DNA from: Cupidesulfovibrio sp000226255
GTDB lineage: Bacteria; Desulfobacterota; Desulfovibrionia; Desulfovibrionales; Desulfovibrionaceae
Assembly: GCF_003402415.2 (NCBI RefSeq)
Contig: NZ_AP036014.1
Coordinates: 124,001-188,000, forward strand
Reading direction: 5' to 3'
Length of the DNA stretch: 64,000 nucleotides
Made by a program: the position numbers and the translations under genes. Shown here piece after piece: positions 8,551 through 17,613 of this stretch. Each line of letters starts with the position of its first letter. Position 1 is the first letter of the stretch. The notes under the pieces were generated by a model, which was given only the letters and a program-made list of their open reading frames with translations, searched no databases and was not told where the DNA came from.

Positions 8551-10746
8551 ATGACGCAGCGCGTTCAGGTGGGTGGCCTGCAGATCGCAGCGCCGCTGTA
8601 TGACGTCATCGTCCGCGACATCGCGCCGGGCACCGGCGTGGACCCCGACAGGTTCTGGACGTCCCTTGAGAACATGGTGGAAACCATGGGCGACAGGAAC
8701 CGCGCCCTGCTGGACAAACGGTCCGAACTGCAAGAGGCCGTGGACGCCTGGCACCGCGAACGGCGCGGCGCGCCGCACGATGGGGCCGCCTACGAGGCCT
8801 TCCTGCGGTCCATCGGCTATCTCGTGCCAGAAGGGCCGGACTTTGCCGTGACCACCGAAGGCGTGGACCCGGAAATAGCGCTGGTGGCCGGGCCGCAGCT
8901 GGTGGTGCCCATCACCAATTCCCGCTACGCCCTGAACGCGGCCAACGCCCGCTGGGGCAGCCTGTACGACGCGCTGTACGGCACCGACGTCATTTCCGAA
9001 GACCCGGCGCAGGGCGGCGCGCCGCGTGGCGCAGCGTACAACCCCGCGCGCGGGGCGCTGGTGGTGGCGCGGGCCGCCGCCTTCCTGGACCAGGCCTTTC
9101 CGCTGGCCACGGGCAGCCATGCCGATGCGGCGCGCTACGACGTGCGCGGCGGCCGCCTGGTGGTCACCCTGAAGGGCGGCGCGGAAACGGGCCTTGCCGA
9201 CCCGGACCGCTTCGCCGGGCACTCCGGCGCCCCCGCCGGGGGCAATGGCGCGGTGCTGCTGCACAACCACGGCCTGCATGCCGAAATCCGCATCGACCGC
9301 GATCACGCCATCGGGCGCGAGCACCCCGCCGGGGTGAAGGACGTGGTGCTGGAGGCCGCCATGACCACCATCCTCGACTGCGAGGATTCCGTGGCCGTGG
9401 TGGACGGGGCGGACAAGGCCCTGGCCTACCGCAACCTGCTGGGCCTGTTCCGGGGCGACCTTGCGGCCGAATTTCCCAAGGGCGGGCGCACCGTGCTGCG
9501 CACCCTGAACCCCGACCGCGAATACACCGGGCCTGACGGCGCGTCCTTCGCGCTGCCCGGCCGCAGCCTGCTGCTGGTGCGCACCGTGGGCCACCTGATG
9601 ACCACCGACGCGGTGCTCACCCGATCCGGCGACGAGATTCCCGAAGGCATGCTGGACACCCTGGCCACGGCCTACATCGCCCTGCACGACCTGCGCGGCA
9701 CGGCCAGCTACCGCAACAGCCGCACGGGCAGCGTGTACATCGTCAAGCCCAAGCAGCACGGGCCGGAGGAAGTGGCCTTCACCGTGGAGCTGTTCCGCAT
9801 GGCCGAGGACGCCCTGGGCATGCCGCGCAACACCCTGAAGATCGGCATCATGGACGAGGAACGCCGCACCACCGTGAACCTGAAGGAATGCATCCGCGCG
9901 GCGGCCGAGCGGGTCATCTTCATCAACACCGGCTTCTTGGACCGCACCGGCGACGAAATCCACACCTGCATGGAGGCTGGCCCGGTGGTGCGCAAGAACG
10001 CCATGCGCGCCGAACGCTGGATCATCGCCTACGAGGACTGGAACGTGGACGTGGGCCTGGCCTGCGGCCTGGCCGGGCGCGCCCAGGTGGGCAAGGGCAT
10101 GTGGGCCAAGCCCGACATGATGCGCGAGATGGTGGAAACCAAGATCGCCCACCCCAGGGCCGGGGCCAACTGCGCGTGGGTGCCCTCGCCCACGGCGGCC
10201 ACCCTGCACGCCATGCACTACCATGCGGTGGACGTGGCCGCCGTGCAGAAGACCCTGGCGGGGCAGCGCCGCGCCAGCCTGGCCGACCTGCTGACCCTGC
10301 CCCTGCTGCCGCCCGCCTCCCGCCCCGCCCCGCAAGAGGTGGAAGAGGAACTGGCCAACAACGCCCAGTCCATCCTGGGCTACGTGGTGCGCTGGGTGGA
10401 ACAGGGCATCGGCTGCTCCAAGGTGCCGGACATCACCGACGTGGGGCTGATGGAAGACCGCGCCACCCTGCGCATTTCCAGCCAGCACATCGCCAACTGG
10501 CTGCACCACGGCATCTGCACCCGCGAGCAGGTGGTGGCGGTGCTCAAGCGCATGGCCGCCGTGGTGGACCGCCAGAACGAGGGCGACCCGGCCTACCGGC
10601 CCATGAGCGCGGACTTTGACGCCAGCGTGGCCTTCCAGGCCGCGTGCGACCTGGTGCTGCTGGGGCGCGAGCAGCCCTCGGGCTACACCGAGCCCATCCT
10701 GCATGCCCGCCGCCGGGAGGCCAAGGCCAGGTTCGGCCTGGCGTAG
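8551..10746 (+). CDS. glcB: malate synthase G
   Basis: 731 residues from the ATG at 8551, placed just after an AGGAG ribosome site, close to the roughly 720 usual for the monomeric G form. Diagnostic segments include GVKDVVLEAAMTTILDCEDS, the loop NPDREYTGPDG, RTVGHLMTTDAVL, KIGIMDEERRTTVNLKECI and FINTGFLDRTGDEIHTCMEAG. The enzyme condenses glyoxylate with acetyl-CoA to malate. No isocitrate lyase gene is in the window, so glyoxylate probably comes from glycolate or another source rather than a complete local glyoxylate shunt. A strong terminator follows, so the gene is probably transcribed alone. Confidence 0.95.
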   Translation: MTQRVQVGGLQIAAPLYDVIVRDIAPGTGVDPDRFWTSLENMVETMGDRNRALLDKRSELQEAVDAWHRERRGAPHDGAAYEAFLRSIGYLVPEGPDFAVTTEGVDPEIALVAGPQLVVPITNSRYALNAANARWGSLYDALYGTDVISEDPAQGGAPRGAAYNPARGALVVARAAAFLDQAFPLATGSHADAARYDVRGGRLVVTLKGGAETGLADPDRFAGHSGAPAGGNGAVLLHNHGLHAEIRIDRDHAIGREHPAGVKDVVLEAAMTTILDCEDSVAVVDGADKALAYRNLLGLFRGDLAAEFPKGGRTVLRTLNPDREYTGPDGASFALPGRSLLLVRTVGHLMTTDAVLTRSGDEIPEGMLDTLATAYIALHDLRGTASYRNSRTGSVYIVKPKQHGPEEVAFTVELFRMAEDALGMPRNTLKIGIMDEERRTTVNLKECIRAAAERVIFINTGFLDRTGDEIHTCMEAGPVVRKNAMRAERWIIAYEDWNVDVGLACGLAGRAQVGKGMWAKPDMMREMVETKIAHPRAGANCAWVPSPTAATLHAMHYHAVDVAAVQKTLAGQRRASLADLLTLPLLPPASRPAPQEVEEELANNAQSILGYVVRWVEQGIGCSKVPDITDVGLMEDRATLRISSQHIANWLHHGICTREQVVAVLKRMAAVVDRQNEGDPAYRPMSADFDASVAFQAACDLVLLGREQPSGYTEPILHARRREAKARFGLA

Positions 10747-10808
10747 GACGGGCGACGCCCGCCCCCGCCCGTGGCGTGCCGATACGACTGGAAAGATTCG
10801 CATGGCAG

Positions 10809-10838
10809 GCCCCGCCGGAAGACAGCTTCCGGCGGGGC
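10809..10838 (+). terminator. Rho-independent terminator of malate synthase
   Basis: 13-bp perfect stem (gccccgccggaag / cttccggcggggc, loop of 4) followed by tttt, 63 bases past the stop codon. Confidence 0.92.
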
Positions 10839-10995
10839 TTTTCGTCGGGGTGGCGGGGGTGTGGTACGCGGCCAAACGTCAATTGGACGGGAAAATAATG
10901 GCGTTGGCCGGGGGCTGCGGTATGGCGCGACAAGGGGGCCTTGGCGGGGAGCAAACGTAGCGGACCGGGCAGAGCCCGGCAGGGAGGGTGCAGCC

Positions 10996-12345
10996 ATGTC
11001 GGACGCCACCATCTGCGGCAAGGACATCATGGTCCTGCAGCAGTTCCGCACCACCTTGTCGGCCCAGGTGGGGCTGCTGGCCGAAGGCTCCTTCAAGAAC
11101 ACGGCGGTGTACCAGGCCGTGGCGGCCCGCCTGGAAAAGGATGATTTCTCGTGGGGCGACGCCCACTTCGTGGAGCAGAGCATTGCCCCCTACCATTCCG
11201 ACGGCCGCATTCTCATCGAGATAGAGCGGCTGCTGGTGCAGGCGCGGGTGATCATGGACCGCGAAACGTCGGGCTTCTACGCCGAGGTCGATCCCAAGCC
11301 CATGACCTCGGACTGCCGCCGCGACCTGCTCTCGCGCATCCTCGTGGACCTGCAACTGGAATCGCAGAAGCGCGAGCGGCGCAAGTGGCTGCTGGAACGC
11401 ACCTGCAAGCGGCTGGTATACCTCATGCTGGCGGGCTTCGGCGTGCTGTTGCTGCATGCAGAGGTGATTGCCCTGGCGCGGGCCGTGTTCTGGTTTTTCA
11501 TAGGGCTGCTGGGCGGCCTGCTGCCGGGGGGTGGGGGGGGCGTCGCCCTGCCGTGGTGCGGGCCGGGCATCGGCCAGGTGATGCTGCTGGCCCTGACTGG
11601 CGGCTGCCTGGGCGCGCTGGTGACCGTGGCCATCCGCATGAACAATTACTTCAAGAGTTCACGGCTGCGCGAGGTGGAGTCGTTCTCGTCCCATGCCTAT
11701 CTGCTGAACCGCATGCTCATCGGCGCGGTTGGGGCGCTGGCGGGGTGCTACCTGGTCAACGCCCAGATCATTTCGCTGTTCAACATCAGCAACCTGTTCG
11801 CGCCGCTGCCGAAGGGGGCGGACCCCTGCGGCGGGGCGGGGACGGTGTACAGCATCGACGTGCTGAAGACCGTGGTGGTGGGCATTGCCTTCGGGTGCTC
11901 GGAATACTTCATCCCCGCCACGTTCGGAAAGCTGCCGACCCCGAAGGCCGATGCAGGCGGCGCGGCCACCGCTGCCGGGGGCGCGGCCCCGGCCCGGCCC
12001 GTGGCCCCCGCGCCCCGTCCGCACCCCGCGCAGCCCGTCCGTTCCGGCAAGGCCGCCGGGGCGGATAGGGATGTTGCGCCGGTGGAAGCGCCTGTGCCCG
12101 TGCCCGCGCATGCACCCGATCCCCTGGAGTTGCTGGACCGGCTGAACCTGGACGAGCGGCTGGAAGACGATGCGACCGGCCAGGCGGGCGTGCCGGGTCA
12201 GGCGGATGCACCCGGACAGGCGGATGCACCCGGACAGGCGGATGCACCCGGACGGGCGAACGCGCAGGGCAAGGGCGGTGCGGCCGCGCGGCCCGGCAAG
12301 GGGGATGCGGGGTCCGGCGGCAGTTCCGGGGGCGGAGGGGCCTGA
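10996..12345 (+). CDS. membrane protein with Pro/Ala/Gly-rich C-terminal tail and GQADAP repeats
   Basis: 449 residues from the ATG at 10996, with an AGGGAGG ribosome site. Residues 1-130 are soluble and charged. About four hydrophobic segments follow (near 138-155, 157-178, 192-212 and 235-255, with a further one around 290-310), then a long low-complexity tail. In the tail GQADAP is repeated three times within an Ala/Gly/Pro-rich stretch. I do not recognise the family, and the soluble N-terminus gives no catalytic signature. The tail is probably disordered and cytoplasmic. The terminator at 12388 ends the transcript. Confidence 0.7.
   Translation: MSDATICGKDIMVLQQFRTTLSAQVGLLAEGSFKNTAVYQAVAARLEKDDFSWGDAHFVEQSIAPYHSDGRILIEIERLLVQARVIMDRETSGFYAEVDPKPMTSDCRRDLLSRILVDLQLESQKRERRKWLLERTCKRLVYLMLAGFGVLLLHAEVIALARAVFWFFIGLLGGLLPGGGGGVALPWCGPGIGQVMLLALTGGCLGALVTVAIRMNNYFKSSRLREVESFSSHAYLLNRMLIGAVGALAGCYLVNAQIISLFNISNLFAPLPKGADPCGGAGTVYSIDVLKTVVVGIAFGCSEYFIPATFGKLPTPKADAGGAATAAGGAAPARPVAPAPRPHPAQPVRSGKAAGADRDVAPVEAPVPVPAHAPDPLELLDRLNLDERLEDDATGQAGVPGQADAPGQADAPGQADAPGRANAQGKGGAAARPGKGDAGSGGSSGGGGA
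12196..12267 (+). repeat. 18-bp in-frame tandem repeat (three copies plus a degenerate fourth)
   Basis: Units of 18 bases around ggacaggcggatgcaccc occupy 12196-12213, 12214-12231 and 12232-12249, with a decayed unit after them. Each unit encodes G-Q-A-D-A-P. Two adjacent copies are identical, which suggests recent slippage. Confidence 0.9.
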
Positions 12346-12387
12346 CGCCGGGCGGATGCACGGCTGCCGGGTCTTCAGGTTGTTCAG

Positions 12388-12415
12388 GCCGCCGCCACGG
12401 GTGTGTGGCGGCGGC
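12388..12415 (+). terminator. Rho-independent terminator
   Basis: 11-bp perfect stem (gccgccgccac / gtggcggcggc, loop of 6) followed by tttc, after the membrane-protein gene. Confidence 0.85.
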
Positions 12416-12608
12416 TTTCGCATGCCTGGCCTTGTGGCCGCCTGCCCTTCTTTCCCCTTGCCCCCTCCCCCGCCCTTCACTATGTTGCGATAATGGACGA
12501 TTCGCCCCGCCGCTGCCGGATGTCGGCCGCACGGGGCGCGTCCGCCGCTCCGGAGTTGCCGCATTCGCCACGGCAGGCCGCGCGCCGCCGTCACATAGGG
12601 AGGTTGTC

Positions 12609-13367
12609 ATGAAAGTGTTGATGATCGTCACGTCCAACGACAGGCTGGGCGATACCGGCCACAAGACCGGGCTGTGGCTGGAGGAACTGGCCGCGCCCTA
12701 TTACGTGTTCATCGACGCCGGGGCGCAGGTGACCCTGGCCTCGCCCAAGGGCGGCCCAGCGCCCGTGGACCCGCGCAGCGAGGCGGACGAGGCCCAGAAC
12801 AAGGCCACCCGCCGCTTCACGGCGGATACGGTTGCCATGGCCGCCCTGAAGGCCACGGTGCCGCTGGCGGACGTACGGCCAGAGGACCATGACGTGCTGT
12901 TCTACCCCGGCGGGCACGGCCCCCTGTGGGACCTGGTGGACGACGCGCGTTCGGTGGCCGTCATCGAGGCCATGCACCGCGCGGGCAAGCCCGTGGCGGC
13001 GGTGTGCCACGGCCCGGCCGTGCTGGTGCGCGCCACCACGCCCGACGGCAAGCCGCTGGTGGCCCGGCGCAACGTGACCGGCTTCTCCAATGCCGAGGAG
13101 GACGTGGTGGGGCTGTCGCAGGTGGTGCCCTTCCTGTTGCAGGACGAGCTGACCCGTCTTGGCGCGAAGTACGAGCGCGGCCCCTTGTGGGAGCCGCACG
13201 TAGTGGTGGACGGGCTGCTGGTCACCGGGCAGAACCCGGCGTCGTCCGAGCGCACCGCCACGGAAGTGCTGGGCGTGCTGTCCCGGTCGTGCGGCTGCAC
13301 GCCGTTTCCGGGCGAACCAGTCAGGGAGCCGGGGGAGCCTGGGGAACCGGGGAAACAGGGGGCGTAG
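12609..13367 (+). CDS. DJ-1/PfpI (Hsp31-like) type 1 glutamine-amidotransferase-fold protein
   Basis: 252 residues, ATG at 12609 after GGGAGG. The family signature is the nucleophile elbow AAVCHGPA with Cys133-His134. The acidic partner is probably Glu26 in WLEELAAPYYVF. ASPKGGPAPVDPRS, FYPGGHGPLWDL and VTGQNPASSERTATEVL are typical of the Hsp31/YhbO-like glyoxalase III and protein-deglycase group. Likely roles are detoxifying methylglyoxal or holding unfolded proteins in the cytoplasm. The last 20 residues (EPGEPGEPGKQ) form a short Gly-Glu-Pro repeat not normal for the family. Transcribed alone, ending at the hairpin near 13436. Confidence 0.88.
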   Translation: MKVLMIVTSNDRLGDTGHKTGLWLEELAAPYYVFIDAGAQVTLASPKGGPAPVDPRSEADEAQNKATRRFTADTVAMAALKATVPLADVRPEDHDVLFYPGGHGPLWDLVDDARSVAVIEAMHRAGKPVAAVCHGPAVLVRATTPDGKPLVARRNVTGFSNAEEDVVGLSQVVPFLLQDELTRLGAKYERGPLWEPHVVVDGLLVTGQNPASSERTATEVLGVLSRSCGCTPFPGEPVREPGEPGEPGKQGA

Positions 13368-13435
13368 TCCGACGGTGAAGGGGGGGATGGACTTGGAAAG
13401 GCCATAAGGCCGAGTGAGATTGCGCATACGAAAGG

Positions 13436-13461
13436 AAGGCCCGGCAAATCTGTCGGGCCTT
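13436..13461 (+). terminator. Rho-independent terminator after the DJ-1 gene
   Basis: 8-bp stem (aaggcccg / cgggcctt, 10-base loop) followed by tttcttt. It marks the boundary before the AT-richer SIR2 gene. Confidence 0.8.
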
Positions 13462-13627
13462 TTCTTTGGCTGTATATGCGGGTAGCAGATTTGAGCGACA
13501 GACCGATACTGGCGTTATGGTAGCGGGTGTTCAGGCGGCGGGTGCCCGGCGAATGTTTTTGCGTTCGCGCAGGCCTTGATCTGCAAGGATACAGGCTGTG
13601 TCCTAGGTTTCTGTTAGGGGGAGTCGA

Positions 13628-16600
13628 ATGCGCTTCTTTGCCAATGGTCCTTCCCTGCCCGATGAACTCCTGCTCGCAAGAGATCAGGGCCGGGTTGTCT
13701 TTTTTTGTGGTGCGGGCGTTTCGCGTGCCAAGGCTAACCTGCCGGATTTTTTTGGGCTAGCTGGCGCGGTAACCCATACATTGGGGGTGCCTTCAGATGC
13801 CCCGGCAATGAGGATTATCGCTGAGGCGAGAGAAATAGGAGAGCGAACCGGGGTAGAAGGGCTCATTTCTGCCGACAGGATATTCGGCCTGTTGGAGCGT
13901 GATTTTTTGAGCCGGGATATCTATGAAGCGGTGGCCAAGGCGTTGGTGCCTGCGGACTCGCCAGACCTCGCCGCCCATCAGACACTCCTGAAACTTGCGA
14001 CAACTCGTGAGGGTCTGGTTCGCGTGGTTACGACGAACTTCGACCGCCTGTTTGATGCATGCAGACCAGATTTGCCTACGTTTGCGCCGCCGAATCTTCC
14101 TGATCCATCCCATGCAAAAAGGCTCAATGGTGTGGTGTACCTGCATGGTAGGATTAATCCAGGCGGCAATGGGGCCGAGGGTGACGGACTGATTCTTTCC
14201 AGTTCTGAATTCGGCAAAGCGTATTTGTCAGAAGGCTGGGCAACCGCGTTTGTAAGAGGAATCTTGGAGCGATACGTTGTAGTTTTCGTTGGCTATTCCG
14301 CCGACGATCCTCCCGTCCAATATTTGTTGGAGGCGTTGAACAGGGCCTCCGGGAAACTGGAAGGCCTCTATGCGTTTCAGTCCGGAGATTCAAATTACGC
14401 CAATTCGAAATGGCAGCACAAAGGGGTTACAGCCATTGCCTATGATAGCGCGGATGGTCATGAAGCCCTTTGGAAGACACTCGAAGCATGGGCTGATCGG
14501 GCGGAAGACCCGGATGCGTGGGTAGCTGGCGTTGTAGAGATGGCAAAAGCCGGTCCCCAAGCTTTGCAACCGCATGAGCGTGGCCAAGTGGCCCACATCG
14601 TTTCAACGGTTGAGGGCGTGAAGAAGTTTTCTGAAGGAGATGCCCCGCCGCCTGCAACATGGCTCTGTGTCTTTGATCCTCACAGGCGGTACGCAACGCC
14701 GGGGAAGCAAGGCGGTTTTTGGGAAGAAGGGGTCTTCGTAGATCCATTTGATTTATATTCTTTGGACTTTGATGCGGTTCCCGACAAAGTAGCCCCCCAA
14801 GATTATTCTGCTAAACGTGTGGTGCCCGATGGCGCATGGGATGCTTTTGCCCTTAGCAGGCAGGATAGGCGTGATCGACAGGATCAGCATAATTGCACGA
14901 TGCGGGGATATTGGTCCGGACAGTGCCCCAACCTCCTACCCAGGCAATTCCAGCTAGGCGTTTGGATCGGTAAGGTTGCATCTCAGCCTGAAGCCGTGTG
15001 GTGGGCAGTCCGCCACGGTCCGGTGCATCCCGAAGTCCAGAAGCAAATCACTTGGCAGCTTGAGCGGAACGGGAACAATGTTCCGCTCGCTGTTCGACTT
15101 GCGTGGGGGTATTTATTTGAGTTTTGGTCTGGGGAGCATGGAGAGAGTCGTCATGATTGGTATTCATTCGCGTCGGAAATAGGTGAGGAGGGCTGGAGTG
15201 ATCTCGTCCTGCGCCGTTTTGCCAGTTTGGGTCGGCCTTTCATAAAGGTCGAGGGTGGTCTGGGGGATGGCCCCATTCCCGAGAAAAGGGGGGATTATGG
15301 TCTGAACCATCTTGTAAGTTGCGGCGTTGAATATCCGGATTTGCCCACGAATATTGTGGTGCCTGATGAGTGGTTGGCACGCGTCGTTGTGGTGTTGCGT
15401 AAAAATCTTGAGGTCGCGCAGGCGCTTGAAGCTGAAGTCGGTGGCTACGGCCTTAGCCGTATTTGCCCAATTGCCCCTGAGAAAGATGCAGATGGTGCTC
15501 CTTACGAGCGTGATAATGGTCTTTCCTCGTGGGTGTTGTACTTTGTTGAGCGTTTCCAGGGATTGATGGACCTCGATGTAGCGACTGCCAAATTCGAATT
15601 TTCAACGTGGCCCACCCCAGACGCCGCGATATTTGCACGGTTGAGGATATGGGCTTTGGGGCAGTCTGTTCTGGTACCTGCAGAACAGTTCAGCAAGGTT
15701 ATCAATGAGGTTCCGCCTGAAATGTTTTGGGGTATGTCTCATACCCGTGACCTTCTTTTATCCATTTCTGGGAGATGGGAGGACTTGGATGTAGAGACGC
15801 GAAATCGCATTGAACAGAAAATTTTGGACGGGCCAGGGCGATGGGAGAATGAAGAAGAGGCCGAATATAAAGAGCGGAGAGCTTGGGCTGTTCTTGGAAG
15901 ACTGCATTGGATCAAGGCGCAGGGTTGTAGTCTTGCCCTCGATTTAGAGCAGGCAACACAGGAGTTGCGGAAGGATGCGCCGGGTTGGAAGCCTGAGCAC
16001 GCGAAGAGCGCGGCCCGGTCCTTTGAAGGGCGGAGCGGCTGGGTTGGCACGGATACAAAATATTCAGACATCCTAAAAGAGTCCTTGGCGACAACACTTG
16101 ATAGGGCAAAAGAACTCTCTGGGCATCAGAATGGAGAGTTTGTTGACCGCGATCCATTCGCGGGCCTTTCACAAGAACGGCCTGTGCGGGCCTTTGCAGC
16201 CTTAAGGTTTGCAGCGAAAAAGGGTGGATTTCCTGAGTGGGCTTGGCGCAAGTTTCTTGCCCAAGATTGTAGGAAGGATGATCGCGTCAAGTTTACCGTA
16301 TTTATTGGAGTGCAGCTTTCACGCTATCCAAGTCAGTCGTTGGTGGGCATCATCTGGCCTGTGGCGGATTGGCTCCAGAAGTCCGCCAAAGTTTTTGCTA
16401 AAGAATGCCCAGAGATATTTTTCAGTCTAGTCTCGAAGGCGACTGAATCACTGCGACTTCAGTCTGTTGAGAATGGTAGCGTAGCTGTACGGCGCGGCAA
16501 GGATGTGGACTGGTCCATGGAAGCCATCAATGCCCCTGCCGGGAAACTCGCTGAAGCGTTGTTCGGCGCCCCGCAGATAGACGAGTTACGGGCACAGGCT

Positions 16601-17455
16601 GGATTTCCAAAAGAATGGCTTGAGTGCGCGGAGGATCTTTTGGCGTTGCCAGGTGCTTTGCGGAGGCACGCCTTGGTGATTTATGCCCATCGGTTGAGCT
16701 GGTGCTTTTTTGTCCACTCCGGGTGGACGCAAGAAAATTTGCTGGCCGTTTTGAATGCAGACGAAGATGAGGACCGGGAAGCGTTGTGGGCAGGGTTATT
16801 GTGGGGAGGAAAAGTTCAAGGGCGTGAGCTTTTTGTGATTTTGAAGCCGCATATGCTGTGCATGGCCAAAGTGGAAAATTTGGAAAAGCATGGGCACGTT
16901 GAAGTGCTCACAGGTCTGCTCCTGTCTGCGTGGTCAAGGATAGACGCAGATACCGGCGAAAGGTGGGTCACCAGCGAGGAGTTGCGTGATGTCCTCCTCC
17001 ATTCCAGCGATAATATGCGATCTCGTGTTCTTTGGCACGCGGAGCGTTGGGTAAGAGAAGATTCGGGGAAGTGGCATCCTTTATTGCTTGAGCTTCTGCA
17101 TGACGTGTGGCCACGCCAGCTTGCAGCAAAGTCTGGTGCAATATCGAAAGTATTATGCGATATTGCGTTTATTAGCGAAGAGAACTTTGAAGATATTGCG
17201 AAGGCAGTTATTCCATTGCTTGTCAGGGGCGAGGGTGGCTATTTAAGATTGCACAATTTCTATAGGATTCGCAAAAGCATCACAAGGCGATATCCAGGCA
17301 CGGTACTCGCGCTTTTTTATGCGGTACTTCCTGATAGCGTGCGTGCCTGGCCTTATGAGATGGGCGAGGTGTTGGGGTATATGGTGGAGGCTGATGCCAC
17401 CCTGCGTAGCGATGAGCGATTCATTGAGCTTAAACGCAGGTGGGATGCCCGGTAA
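13628..17455 (+). CDS. large SIR2-domain protein, candidate anti-phage NADase
   Basis: 1275 residues, ATG at 13628 with a GGGGGAG ribosome site. The N-terminal 300 residues are a sirtuin-like fold: VVFFCGAGVS (23-32) binds NAD, RVVTTNFDRLF carries Asn137, VVYLHGRI carries His173, and VVFVGYSADDPPV follows. Asn and His of the active site are present, so NAD cleavage is plausible. The remaining 950 residues are helical and rich in Trp, without a motif I recognise. SIR2 proteins with very long C-termini (the DSR1/DSR2 type, and others ending in DUF4020) are phage-triggered NAD-depleting defence proteins. The gene is visibly AT-richer than its neighbours and uses codons that are rare in them, which suggests horizontal acquisition. 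It stands alone with a terminator on each side. Confidence 0.85.
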   Translation: MRFFANGPSLPDELLLARDQGRVVFFCGAGVSRAKANLPDFFGLAGAVTHTLGVPSDAPAMRIIAEAREIGERTGVEGLISADRIFGLLERDFLSRDIYEAVAKALVPADSPDLAAHQTLLKLATTREGLVRVVTTNFDRLFDACRPDLPTFAPPNLPDPSHAKRLNGVVYLHGRINPGGNGAEGDGLILSSSEFGKAYLSEGWATAFVRGILERYVVVFVGYSADDPPVQYLLEALNRASGKLEGLYAFQSGDSNYANSKWQHKGVTAIAYDSADGHEALWKTLEAWADRAEDPDAWVAGVVEMAKAGPQALQPHERGQVAHIVSTVEGVKKFSEGDAPPPATWLCVFDPHRRYATPGKQGGFWEEGVFVDPFDLYSLDFDAVPDKVAPQDYSAKRVVPDGAWDAFALSRQDRRDRQDQHNCTMRGYWSGQCPNLLPRQFQLGVWIGKVASQPEAVWWAVRHGPVHPEVQKQITWQLERNGNNVPLAVRLAWGYLFEFWSGEHGESRHDWYSFASEIGEEGWSDLVLRRFASLGRPFIKVEGGLGDGPIPEKRGDYGLNHLVSCGVEYPDLPTNIVVPDEWLARVVVVLRKNLEVAQALEAEVGGYGLSRICPIAPEKDADGAPYERDNGLSSWVLYFVERFQGLMDLDVATAKFEFSTWPTPDAAIFARLRIWALGQSVLVPAEQFSKVINEVPPEMFWGMSHTRDLLLSISGRWEDLDVETRNRIEQKILDGPGRWENEEEAEYKERRAWAVLGRLHWIKAQGCSLALDLEQATQELRKDAPGWKPEHAKSAARSFEGRSGWVGTDTKYSDILKESLATTLDRAKELSGHQNGEFVDRDPFAGLSQERPVRAFAALRFAAKKGGFPEWAWRKFLAQDCRKDDRVKFTVFIGVQLSRYPSQSLVGIIWPVADWLQKSAKVFAKECPEIFFSLVSKATESLRLQSVENGSVAVRRGKDVDWSMEAINAPAGKLAEALFGAPQIDELRAQAGFPKEWLECAEDLLALPGALRRHALVIYAHRLSWCFFVHSGWTQENLLAVLNADEDEDREALWAGLLWGGKVQGRELFVILKPHMLCMAKVENLEKHGHVEVLTGLLLSAWSRIDADTGERWVTSEELRDVLLHSSDNMRSRVLWHAERWVREDSGKWHPLLLELLHDVWPRQLAAKSGAISKVLCDIAFISEENFEDIAKAVIPLLVRGEGGYLRLHNFYRIRKSITRRYPGTVLALFYAVLPDSVRAWPYEMGEVLGYMVEADATLRSDERFIELKRRWDAR

Positions 17456-17528
17456 TATTCCATGCGTGATCGAAAGGAAGCCAGCAGGCTTCGGCAATAG
17501 ATACACAAGGCCGCGATGTGAAATAAAC

Positions 17529-17559
17529 AGGGTAGGCGGGTCGAATGACCGCCTGCCCT
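17529..17559 (+). terminator. Rho-independent terminator of the SIR2 gene
   Basis: 11-bp stem with one G-U pair (agggtaggcgg / ccgcctgccct) followed by ttttg, about 75 bases after the stop. Confidence 0.9.
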
Positions 17560-17613
17560 TTTGCGTTGGCCTGTTACGGGGGGGAGGTGCGGCGCGTTGC
17601 CGAGGCCCGACCG

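Noticed and set aside
8536..10875. 779-codon minus-strand frame opposite malate synthase
   Set aside because: Antisense artefact of GC-biased codon use; the plus-strand enzyme is unambiguous.
12196..12267. Regular 18-bp repeats as a possible CRISPR array
   Set aside because: The units are directly adjacent without spacers and in frame inside a coding tail, so this is a coding minisatellite.
13368..13627. Possible integration site (tRNA or att repeat) next to the SIR2 gene
   Set aside because: I found no tRNA sequence and no direct repeat shared by the two flanks, so the mode of acquisition stays unknown.
17529..17559. GGTCGAA sequence in a hairpin, tRNA T-loop-like
   Set aside because: No cloverleaf can be folded around it. 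It is a terminator stem with a following T-run.
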